A stretch of DNA of 38,521 nt from Albidovulum sp. (lineage in GTDB: Bacteria; Pseudomonadota; Alphaproteobacteria; Rhodobacterales; Rhodobacteraceae): contig JAUQYA010000126.1 of assembly GCA_030837785.1 (NCBI GenBank), positions 1 through 38,521 of the forward strand, in the 5' to 3' direction. Positions 16,715 to 23,933 of this stretch are shown piece by piece; position 1 is the first letter of the stretch, and each line of letters begins with the position of its first letter. Position numbers and translations under genes: made by a program. The notes beneath the pieces are model-generated. The model worked only from the letters and a program-made list of their open reading frames with translations. It was not told the origin of the DNA and did no database searches.

Positions 16715-17520
16715 AGTCGGTCTGGCTGGCCTGTCTTCTGGCGCTGCCGGTCCCGGCGGGCGCGGCGGGGGATGCCGAGGCCGCCTATGAACGCAGCCAG
16801 GCGGCGATCGGCACCCGGGTCTCGGACCATGTGCTGACCGATCATACCGGCGCGACGCTGGCGCTGGCCGATCTGCGCGGCAAGCCGCTGGTCGTGTCGC
16901 TCGTCTACACCAGTTGCGCCACGGTCTGCCCGATCACCACCGACTATCTGCGCGCACAGATCGAGACCGCGCGGGACGCCGTGGGAGACGGCTTCGCCAT
17001 CCTCACCTTCGGCTTCGACGCGCGCGGTGACCGGCCGGCGCAGCTTGCCGCCTTCGCCGGAACGCATGACCTGACCGCGATCCCCGGATGGCGGATCGCC
17101 AGCGCCGACCCCGGCACGACAACCGCCTTCCTGAACGAGCTCGGCTTTTCCTACACGGCCATCGCCGGCAGCTTCGAGCATGTGACCCAGACCACGATCC
17201 TCGATGCCGATGGCGTGGTCTACCGCCAGGTCTACGGCGAGGCCTTTCCGCCGCAGGTGCTGATCGAGCCGCTGAAGGAACTGGTGCTCGGCATCCGAAC
17301 CCGATCCGCCGCACCGCAGGACCTGTGGAACCGGATCAGCTTTCTCTGCACCGTCTACAACCCGCTGACCGGAGCCTACCGCTTCGACTACGGCATCTTC
17401 TTCGGCATCTTCTTCGGCGCCCTGTCGCTGGTGCTGAGCGGTCTCGTCATCCTCCGGCTGTGGCTCGAACGCCGGCGCGCGCTCCGGCCGTTGCCGGGGC
17501 AGGACGGCGCCGCGCCATGA
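16702..17520 (+). CDS. SCO1/SenC-like copper chaperone with C-terminal TM helix
   Basis: 272 aa. Signal peptide MGALKSVWLACLLALPVPAGAAG, then a thioredoxin fold with the copper-binding CATVCP (CxxxC, about residues 71-76) and the later His in SFEHVTQ. It would load CuA of subunit II. Unusual for SCO proteins, it has a C-terminal extension after residue 200 with one TM helix (FFGIFFGALSLVLSGLVILRLWL) and a charged cytoplasmic tail. ATG 16702 overlaps the ctaB stop by 13 bases, and its TGA overlaps the next ATG (ATGA), indicating coupled translation. Confidence 0.9.
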   Translation: MGALKSVWLACLLALPVPAGAAGDAEAAYERSQAAIGTRVSDHVLTDHTGATLALADLRGKPLVVSLVYTSCATVCPITTDYLRAQIETARDAVGDGFAILTFGFDARGDRPAQLAAFAGTHDLTAIPGWRIASADPGTTTAFLNELGFSYTAIAGSFEHVTQTTILDADGVVYRQVYGEAFPPQVLIEPLKELVLGIRTRSAAPQDLWNRISFLCTVYNPLTGAYRFDYGIFFGIFFGALSLVLSGLVILRLWLERRRALRPLPGQDGAAP

Positions 17521-19091
17521 CCAATCCCCGCACCTGGATCAGGAACGGCTTCGACCGGGCCGAGCGCAGCCTTGACCGTGCCTTCGGGCCGGACTGGAAC
17601 CCGCTGGCCCAGCTCGGCCCGATCGGCTGGTTCCTGTTCTGGATCGTCGCCGCGACCGGCATCTATCTCTTCATCTTCTTCGACACCGGCGTGACCGAGG
17701 CCTATGCCTCGATCGAATGGCTGACGCGGGACCAGTGGTGGCACGCCGGCCTCGCCCGCAGCCTGCACCGTTATGCCTCTGACCTGATGGTGCTGGTGAT
17801 GTTCCTGCACCTGATCCGCGAATGGGCGATGGACCGATACCGCGGCAAGCGCTGGTTCTCGTGGCTGACCGGAGTCGTCGTGATCTGGTTCGTCTATCTC
17901 TCGGGGATCACCGGCTACTGGCTGGTCTGGGACCGGCTCGCCCAGTATGTCGCCACGGTCACCACGGAGCTTCTCGACACGCTCGGCATCTTCGCCGAGC
18001 CGATCGCGCGGAACTTCCTTGCCCCCGACATGCTGTCGAGCCGGTTCTTCACCCTGATGGTGTTCCTGCACATCGCCATTCCGCTTCTCCTGCTGCTGCT
18101 GATGTGGATTCACATCCAGCGCATCACCGAGGCGCGCACCAGGCCGCCGCGCGGGCTGGCCGCGATCCTCGGGGCCGCGCTGGTCCTGGGCTCGCTCCTT
18201 CTGCCGGCGGTGTCGCAGGGACCGGCCGATCTGGCCAGCGTGCCGCAGGCGGTGGGGATCGACTGGTGGCTCCTGTCGCTCTATCCGGTGATCGAATCGG
18301 TGCCGGCCGGGGCAATCTGGGCGGGGGTGCTGGCCTTCACCCTGTTCCTCGGCGGCCTTCCCTGGCTGCCCCGGCGCCGCGAGGGAGCAGCGGCCGAAGT
18401 GTCTCTCGACTTCTGCAACGGCTGTGCCCGCTGCGTCGCCGACTGCCCCTATGCCGCGATTACGCTGGTGCCGCGCAGCGACGGCCTGCCCTTCACCCAC
18501 GAGGTCGAGGTCAACGCATCGCGCTGCGTTTCCTGCGGCATCTGCATGGGCTCCTGCCCGTCCTCCACCCCGTTCCGCCGGTCGGGGCCGCTCGTCACCG
18601 GGATCGACCTGCCCGACCGTCCGCTCTCCGATGTCCGCTCGGAGGTGATCGAGGCCGCGGCGGCGCTGGAGGGACAGCCGGGGCGGGTGCTGACGCTCGC
18701 CTGTGCGCATGGCGCGGCCGCCGAAGCGGCGCCGGGGCGAGTCGTCCTGCCCTGCGTGGCGATGGCGCCGCCGTCGCTCATCGACTTCATCATCAGCCGC
18801 GACCTGGCCGACGGCGTGGCCGTCGCCGGCTGCGCCGAACGCGACTGCTTCAACCGCTTCGGCGTCGACTGGACCCGCGCCCGGTTCGACCGCACCCGCG
18901 ATCCCTACCTGCGCCAGCGCGTCCCGCGGGAGCGGGTGCTGGCGGTCTGGGCCGGCCCCACCGAAACCGCCCGGCTGGGCGAGGAGCTCCGGGCCTTCTC
19001 CGCCCGCCTCGGCGCCATGCCGGCCTTTGCCGGCGCCCGGGCCCTTGACGGGGACGAGACGGCGCCGGCCGAAAGCGAGGCGGTGAAATGA
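17517..19091 (+). CDS. Cytochrome b - 2x[4Fe-4S] ferredoxin - MvhD/FlpD-like fusion
   Basis: 524 aa. Residues 1-230: cytochrome b N-terminal fold with two bis-His haem pairs, both spaced H-x13-H (SLHRYASDLMVLVMFLHL and HIAIPLLLLLLMWIHIQ), as in bc1. Residues ~260-285 form another helix. Residues ~299-350 are a ferredoxin with CNGCARCVADCP and CVSCGICMGSCP. Residues ~385-465 resemble the MvhD/FlpD iron-sulfur subunit (LACAHG, VVLPCVAM, VAGCAERDCFNRFG). I do not know a characterised enzyme with this architecture. Likely role: quinol-linked electron transfer feeding the neighbouring reductase. Coupled by ATGA overlaps on both sides. Confidence 0.85.
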   Translation: MTNPRTWIRNGFDRAERSLDRAFGPDWNPLAQLGPIGWFLFWIVAATGIYLFIFFDTGVTEAYASIEWLTRDQWWHAGLARSLHRYASDLMVLVMFLHLIREWAMDRYRGKRWFSWLTGVVVIWFVYLSGITGYWLVWDRLAQYVATVTTELLDTLGIFAEPIARNFLAPDMLSSRFFTLMVFLHIAIPLLLLLLMWIHIQRITEARTRPPRGLAAILGAALVLGSLLLPAVSQGPADLASVPQAVGIDWWLLSLYPVIESVPAGAIWAGVLAFTLFLGGLPWLPRRREGAAAEVSLDFCNGCARCVADCPYAAITLVPRSDGLPFTHEVEVNASRCVSCGICMGSCPSSTPFRRSGPLVTGIDLPDRPLSDVRSEVIEAAAALEGQPGRVLTLACAHGAAAEAAPGRVVLPCVAMAPPSLIDFIISRDLADGVAVAGCAERDCFNRFGVDWTRARFDRTRDPYLRQRVPRERVLAVWAGPTETARLGEELRAFSARLGAMPAFAGARALDGDETAPAESEAVK

Positions 19092-19609
19092 CCGCGCCGC
19101 CGATCGACTGGCGCGGCCGCGCCCGCCACCTCGCCTTCGGCGGTGCGCTGTCGCTGGCGGTGGTGCTGGCGACGGCCGCCGTCTCTGCCTGGCCCGCGTG
19201 GCAGAGCCTGCCGCCCGACATCGGTGTGGTGCGGCTGAGCTTCACCCATTCCGGCGCGCGCAGTTGCCGCGACCGGACCGCCGAGGAACTGGCGAAACTG
19301 CCCGCCAACATGCGCGACAGCCAGATCTGCGACCGTCGCCGCGCCCCGGTGCGGATCGAGATGGATGTCGACGGTCAGACCGCCATCGCTTCCGACCTGC
19401 GGCCCAGCGGGCTTGCCGGCAGCGGCCCGTCACGGGTCTACCGCGCGCTTGAACTGCCGGTGGGCAGTCACCATCTCGCCATCAGGATGCGCGACGACCC
19501 CTCGGTTCAAGGCTTCACTCACGAAGCCGCCTTCGAGATAGACCTGTCGCCGGCCGAAAGCCTCGCCGTCGACTTCGACGCGACGACCGGCCGGTTCTAC
19601 CTGCACTGA
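19088..19609 (+). CDS. Unknown membrane-anchored periplasmic protein of the NO-reductase operon
   Basis: 173 aa. One TM helix (about residues 14-33, LAFGGALSLAVVLATAAVSAW) and a periplasmic domain of likely beta-sandwich type. Two Cys (SGARSCRDRT and DSQICDRRR), a His pair in GSHHLAIRM and GFTHEAAFEID could bind a metal or form a disulfide. I do not recognise the family. Its start overlaps the cytochrome b fusion stop (ATGA), so it is part of the same machine, perhaps an assembly factor similar in role to CcoH/FixH or CtaG, but no motif proves this. Confidence 0.75.
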   Translation: MTAPPIDWRGRARHLAFGGALSLAVVLATAAVSAWPAWQSLPPDIGVVRLSFTHSGARSCRDRTAEELAKLPANMRDSQICDRRRAPVRIEMDVDGQTAIASDLRPSGLAGSGPSRVYRALELPVGSHHLAIRMRDDPSVQGFTHEAAFEIDLSPAESLAVDFDATTGRFYLH

Positions 19610-19620
19610 CGGAGCAGCCT

Positions 19621-20025
19621 ATGGCCCCCATCGCCTGGAAGCCGGAATTCAGCGTCGGAGACCCGGCCGTCGACCATGAACACCGCGAGCTTGTCGATCT
19701 GGTGAACACCGCCGCCGGGGCGATCCTCGACGGCAGGCCGGGGGCCGATGTGGACCGATGCCTCGGCGATCTGCTCCGCGCGATCTCGGCGCATTTCGCC
19801 CACGAGGAACGCCAGATGACGCGGGCGGGCTATGACCAGCTCGTGCCTCACAAGGGCGATCACGAGCGCCTGCTTGACAGTCTGCGCGACATCATGGACA
19901 GCGCGGGCACCCCTTCGGTGCCGGCGGCGGAGCGGTTGACGGCGGTGCTGGAAGCCTGGTTCACCGACCATTTCCGCACCCACGATTCCCGCCTGCACCA
20001 GCGGCTCGGCCCCCACGATCACTGA
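19621..20025 (+). CDS. Bacteriohemerythrin
   Basis: 134 aa four-helix bundle binding a non-haem di-iron site. Ligands are visible in family order: His in DHEHRELVDLVN, HFAHEERQM (His and Glu), HKGDHERLL, and the C-terminal WFTDHFRTHD. These proteins bind O2 and, in reduced form, NO, so it fits an operon for NO detoxification or low oxygen. It lies 11 bases after the unknown anchored protein. The end overlaps the convergent TlpA-like gene by 7 bases. Confidence 0.92.
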   Translation: MAPIAWKPEFSVGDPAVDHEHRELVDLVNTAAGAILDGRPGADVDRCLGDLLRAISAHFAHEERQMTRAGYDQLVPHKGDHERLLDSLRDIMDSAGTPSVPAAERLTAVLEAWFTDHFRTHDSRLHQRLGPHDH

Positions 20026-20597
20026 CCTGCGGCATTTCCCGAGAGCCGGGCGATCACCGGCAGGATGTCGCGGTCGAGGATGCGCCGGTCCAGCGGCCCA
20101 GTCAGGCGATAGGCGACGGCCCCGCCGGCATCGACGATGAAGGTCGCGGGCAGGCCATAGACGCCCCAGCCGGCGGAAACGGCGCCATCGGCATCCCGGC
20201 CGACGCGGCGGAAGGGGTCTCCGGTCTCGGCCAGGAAGCGGGCGGCGGCGGCGGGATCGTCGCGCACGTTGACGCCGTGGACCGGCACCCTACCGGCGAG
20301 ATCCTCCAGAAGCGGCATCTCCTCCCGGCAGGGGCCGCACCATGTGGCCCAGAAATTCACCACCGACACGGCGCCGAGAAGATCGGCCTGGCGGAGCCCT
20401 TCGGCGCCGGAGTGCAGCGGCGGAAGGACGAAATCGGGAACCGCCCGCATCGTGGCGGCGGGTTCTGGCGGCGCGCCGGCCCTGTCGGCGGGCGGAGTCG
20501 AGACGACGAGCCATCCAGCAGCAATGGCAACGACCATCGGGACGGCCAGCATCGCCGCCGTGGATGCCCCCTGCCTGCCCTGCGCCTGCTTAGACAT
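20019..20597 (-). CDS. TlpA/CcmG-like membrane-anchored thioredoxin
   Basis: 192 aa. An N-terminal membrane anchor (about residues 15-33, AMLAVPMVVAIAAGWLVV) and a periplasmic thioredoxin fold with NFWATWCGPCREEMPLLEDL (CxxC) and the cis-Pro in YGLPATFIVDAGG. It reduces disulfides in apocytochrome c or in SCO/CuA cysteines. Placed convergently at the end of the respiratory operon, it may keep SCO and CuA thiols reduced. Promoter not identified. Confidence 0.88.
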   Translation of the reverse strand: MSKQAQGRQGASTAAMLAVPMVVAIAAGWLVVSTPPADRAGAPPEPAATMRAVPDFVLPPLHSGAEGLRQADLLGAVSVVNFWATWCGPCREEMPLLEDLAGRVPVHGVNVRDDPAAAARFLAETGDPFRRVGRDADGAVSAGWGVYGLPATFIVDAGGAVAYRLTGPLDRRILDRDILPVIARLSGNAAGQ

Positions 20598-20691
20598 TCC
20601 GCATCCTCCGGCACCGCCTTCCCGGCAAGCTAGACCGAGCCCGGCCGGCCGGGCAATGGCGCCCGGTGTCGCGGGGGGCGTGGGAATGTGC

Positions 20692-20741
20692 TGGCGGCCC
20701 AGACAGGATTCGAACCTGTGACCTGCCGCTTGGGAGGCGGT
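20692..20741 (-). pseudogene. tRNA-Gly(CCC) 3' fragment (anticodon arm to CCA)
   Basis: On the minus strand the last 50 bases of a tRNA are present. The anticodon stem ACCGC/GCGGC surrounds the loop CTCCCAA (anticodon CCC), with only the outermost pair mismatched. The variable loop is AGGTC, the T-arm is ACAGG-TTCGAAT-CCTGT, and the acceptor strand CTGGGCC, discriminator G and encoded CCA follow. The D-arm and 5' acceptor strand are missing: from 20742 the sequence is IS6-like. It is either a tRNA gene cut by the insertion or an att-type 3' end left by an integrated element. Confidence 0.75.
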
Positions 20742-20930
20742 CGGGCAGTGTCAGACAAACTTGGCTTGAGGACGGGCAGGGTGCCGGACAGCGTCCAGCC
20801 ATGACCCGGCGCTCCCCCTTCCGCTATTTCAAGACCTCGCCGGAGATCGTCCGCCTGGCGGTGATGATGTACATCCGCTTTCCCCTGTGCTTGCGCAACG
20901 TCGAGGATCTGCTGCACAAAACGGCATCGT
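20742..20930 (+). mobile_element. IS6-like relic, left end only
   Basis: Starts with a terminal-repeat-like GGGCAGTGTCAGAC (from 20743) and aligns to the relic at 12695 through the upstream region and the transposase N-terminus. Similarity fades at about 20917-20930, where the sequence becomes the tail of an aldo/keto reductase gene. CATCGTC is common to both at the junction. The right end is missing. Confidence 0.65.
20801..20927 (+). pseudogene. IS6-like transposase, N-terminal fragment
   Basis: MTRRSPFRYFKTSPEIVR, LAVMMYIRFPLCLRNVEDLL and H are nearly the same as the fragment at 12754, about 43 codons in all. After that the frame runs through unrelated sequence. The HTH part remains; the catalytic domain is missing. 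Confidence 0.75.
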
Positions 20931-21065
20931 CTGGAGGAGAACCTCGGTTCCGCCGACATTGCTCTTTCTGCCGACGATCTCGCGATGATCGAGAACGCCG
21001 CCGCGGAAATTCACATCGAGGGCGAACGATACACGGAAGCGGGCCTCAAGACCGTCGGCCTCTGA
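20919..21065 (+). pseudogene. Aldo/keto reductase, C-terminal fragment
   Basis: In one frame the 48 residues before TGA 21063 read KRHRLEENLGSADIALSADD, then LAMIENAAAEIHIEGERYTE, then AGLKTVGL. This is the standard carboxyl end of NADPH-dependent aldo/keto reductases (RLEEN, IEAA, GERYPEA). The rest of the gene was removed at the IS6-like junction. No start or promoter for the fragment is visible. Confidence 0.75.
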
Positions 21066-21313
21066 GCCGCGGCACGGCAACGGCAGGATCGACGCAGCGC
21101 GAAGGATGAAGGGCGGGCCGGGCAGGGGCGGGCCGCCGGCGCCGGCAAGGTGGACTTTTGTGCGGATTGCGGCCATCGTCCCCGACGTGAAGGCAGCGGG
21201 GTAAGGTCTGGATATGGTGCCGATCGTCGTGTCGGTTCCGGCCGTGCATCGGGGATGCGCGGCATCGGTGCCGCCGGTCCGGACGGGCCGTCGCGGGAGC
21301 GCTTCGGCCGCCG

Positions 21314-23908
21314 ATGCCGGATGACCGGCCAACCGAGGCCGGCTGGCCCTGGTGGAGCCTGGAGCCGGGCGGGCTTTTCGCCGAACTGCACTCCTCGGCC
21401 CAGGGCCTGTCGACGCCAGCGGCCGCGGCGCGGCTTGCCGAGGCCGGCGCCGGCCGGATCGGGGAGGGGCCACGGCTCGGGGCGTTCGGCATCCTGCTCC
21501 GCCAATACGAAAGCCCGCTCGTCCAGATTCTCGTCTTTGCCGCCCTGGTGTCGCTCCTGGTCCGGGAATGGACCGAGGCCGGGATCATCCTTGCGATCGT
21601 CGCGGGCAGCACGCTTCTCGGCTTCAGCCAGGAATACCGGGCGTCGGCAGCGGTGGGCGCGCTCCAGTCGCGGCTCGCGCTGATGGTGAAGGCCTTGCGC
21701 GACGGCAGGCCGGTGGTCATCCCCGCCACCGCCGTGGTTCCCGGTGACGTGGTGCTGCTCGGCGCCGGCAACCTGGTTCCCGGCGACGGCGTGGTGATCG
21801 AGGCGCGCGATTTCCTGGTGTCCCAGGCCGCCCTGACGGGCGAGTCCTTCCCGGTCGAGAAGCGCCCCGACCCCAGCCCGGCCGAGGCGCCCCTTGCCGG
21901 GCGCACCAACGCGGTCTTCCTCGGCACCTCGGTGCGCAGCGGGACGGCGCGAATGGTGGTGGTCCGGACCGGGCAGGCCACGGCCTATGGCGCCATCGCC
22001 GCGCGCATGGCCGCGCGCGACCCCGAGACTGATTTCGAACGCGGAATCCGCCGCTTCGGCATCCTGCTCACCCGGGTGATGACCGTGATCGTGACGCTGG
22101 TGTTCAGCGCCAACCTCCTGCTCGACCGGCCGGTGATCGACAGCCTGCTGTTCTCGGTGGCGCTTGCCGTCGGGCTCACGCCCGAACTTCTGCCCGCGAT
22201 CATCAGCGTCACCATGTCGGCCGGAGCGCGGCGGATGGCGCGGGCGGGCGTGATCATCCGCCGGACCGCCGCGATCGAGAACCTCGGGACGGCGGACATC
22301 CTGTGCACCGACAAGACCGGCACGCTGACGAGCGGCGTGGTGGAGCTTGCTGCCGCCACCGACCCGGAGGGGCGCGAGTCCGACGCGGTGTTTCGCCTGG
22401 CGCTGACCAACGCGCATCTGGAAACCGGCATCGAAAATCCGCTCGACGCGGCCATCGTCGCGGCTGCCGGGGCCCGGGGCAAGGGCCTGCCCGACGCACC
22501 GAAGGTCGACGAAATCCCCTATGACTTCCTGCGCAAGCGACTGACGATCGTGGTCGATGTCACCGGCGAGGACGCGCATCTCGTGATCACCAAGGGCGCG
22601 TTCGAGGAGGTTCTTTCATGCTGCGGCGGGGTGCGCCTTGCCGGGGGGGTGCAGCCGCTCGACGATGCCGCGCGCGCCCGGATGCGCGCCTTCGTCGCGG
22701 CCAGGGGCAAGGAGGGCATCCGTGCCCTCGGCCTTGCCACGCGGCACCTGCCGCCGAAGCCGCGCTATGACGTCGGCGACGAGACGGCGATGACCTTCGA
22801 AGGCTTCCTGCTGTTCACCGACCCCCTCAAGCCCGGCATCGCCGACAACCTCAGGGCGCTGGCCGGGATCGGCGTGACGGTCAAGATCATCACCGGCGAC
22901 AATCGCCATGTGGCTGGCCATGTGGCGCAGGCGGTGGGCCTGAGGCCCGCGGTGATCACCGGCGCCGAGCTTGCGCGGACGCGGGACGAGGCGCTGTGGC
23001 ATCTGGCCGAGGCGCGCAACGTCTTCGCCGAGGTCGATCCGCAGCAGAAGGAACGCATCGTGCGCGCCCTGCAGGCGCGCGGCCATTCGGTCGCCTACCT
23101 TGGCGACGGCATCAACGATGCCCCCGCGCTGAAGGCCGCCGACGTCGGCGTCTCGGTCGACCAGGCGGTGGACGTGGCGCGCGAAAGCGCCGATGTCGTC
23201 CTTCTCGACCGCGATCTCGGCGTGCTCAAGCAGGGCATCCTCGACGGCAGGCGCACCTTCGCCAACACGCTGAAGTACATCTCGATCACCACCAGCGCCA
23301 ATTTCGGCAACATGATCAGCATGGCGGTCGGCACGATCTTCCTGCCGTTCCTGCCGCTGACGGCGGCGCAGATCCTGCTCAACAACTTCTTCTCCGACAT
23401 ACCCTCGCTTGCCGTCGCCGGCGACCGGGTGGACCCCGAGGAGGTCGCCCGCGCACCGCGCTGGGACATCCGGTCGATCCGCAGCTACATGGTGGTCTTC
23501 GGCCTGATCAGCACGGTCTTCGACCTGCTCACCTTCGCCCTTCTGGTCGGGGTGTTCCACGCGGGCGAGAGCCTCTTTCAAAGCACCTGGTTCGTGATCT
23601 CGCTGATGACGGAACTCGGGGTCGTCCTGGTGCTGCGCACGCGGCGCGCGTTCTGGCTGAGCCCGCCGGGCAGGCTGCTTCTGGTCTCGACCGGGGCGGT
23701 GGCGCTTGTTGCGGCGGCCCTGCCCTATCTTGGCGCCTTGCCCCGCATGGTCGGACTGGTGCCCTTGCCCTGGCACCTTCTTGCCACCGGGTCCGCGATC
23801 GTGCTGGTCTATCTGGCGGCGACCGAGGCGGCGAAGCGGGCGTTCTATGCCCGCACCGGCGGGCGCCGGCCCGCACGCCGAGCAAACGGGCGGGCACCGG
23901 GGCGCTGA
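21314..23908 (+). CDS. mgtA: Magnesium-importing P-type ATPase (MgtA-like, P3B)
   Basis: 864 aa, about 10 TM. Motifs in order: actuator SQAALTGESFPVEK, phosphorylation DILCTDKTGTLTSG (Asp about residue 333), nucleotide-binding KGAFEEVLSCCGG, hinge YLGDGINDAPALKAADVGVSVD followed by VARESADVVLLD, which is typical of MgtA/MgtB. The C-terminal helices include TSANFGNMISMAVGTIFLPF. It would import Mg2+ across the inner membrane. It stands alone with about 250 bp of featureless DNA upstream in which I see no M-box fold or leader peptide. It faces the FTR1 operon. Confidence 0.88.
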   Translation: MPDDRPTEAGWPWWSLEPGGLFAELHSSAQGLSTPAAAARLAEAGAGRIGEGPRLGAFGILLRQYESPLVQILVFAALVSLLVREWTEAGIILAIVAGSTLLGFSQEYRASAAVGALQSRLALMVKALRDGRPVVIPATAVVPGDVVLLGAGNLVPGDGVVIEARDFLVSQAALTGESFPVEKRPDPSPAEAPLAGRTNAVFLGTSVRSGTARMVVVRTGQATAYGAIAARMAARDPETDFERGIRRFGILLTRVMTVIVTLVFSANLLLDRPVIDSLLFSVALAVGLTPELLPAIISVTMSAGARRMARAGVIIRRTAAIENLGTADILCTDKTGTLTSGVVELAAATDPEGRESDAVFRLALTNAHLETGIENPLDAAIVAAAGARGKGLPDAPKVDEIPYDFLRKRLTIVVDVTGEDAHLVITKGAFEEVLSCCGGVRLAGGVQPLDDAARARMRAFVAARGKEGIRALGLATRHLPPKPRYDVGDETAMTFEGFLLFTDPLKPGIADNLRALAGIGVTVKIITGDNRHVAGHVAQAVGLRPAVITGAELARTRDEALWHLAEARNVFAEVDPQQKERIVRALQARGHSVAYLGDGINDAPALKAADVGVSVDQAVDVARESADVVLLDRDLGVLKQGILDGRRTFANTLKYISITTSANFGNMISMAVGTIFLPFLPLTAAQILLNNFFSDIPSLAVAGDRVDPEEVARAPRWDIRSIRSYMVVFGLISTVFDLLTFALLVGVFHAGESLFQSTWFVISLMTELGVVLVLRTRRAFWLSPPGRLLLVSTGAVALVAAALPYLGALPRMVGLVPLPWHLLATGSAIVLVYLAATEAAKRAFYARTGGRRPARRANGRAPGR

Positions 23909-23924
23909 CGCGCCCCGGGTGCCC
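23892..23924. terminator. Bidirectional hairpin between mgtA and the FTR1 gene
   Basis: GGGCACCGGGGCG (23892-23904) pairs with CGCCCCGGGTGCCC (23911-23924) with one bulged G. The stem overlaps the mgtA stop codon and lies 10 bases from the FTR1 stop. There is no T-run. Confidence 0.55.
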
Positions 23925-23933
23925 CGGCGGGTA

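Noticed and set aside
21066..21313. Mg2+ sensor (M-box) or proline-rich leader peptide upstream of mgtA
   Set aside because: No conserved M-box elements and no short Pro-rich frame with a ribosome site could be seen.
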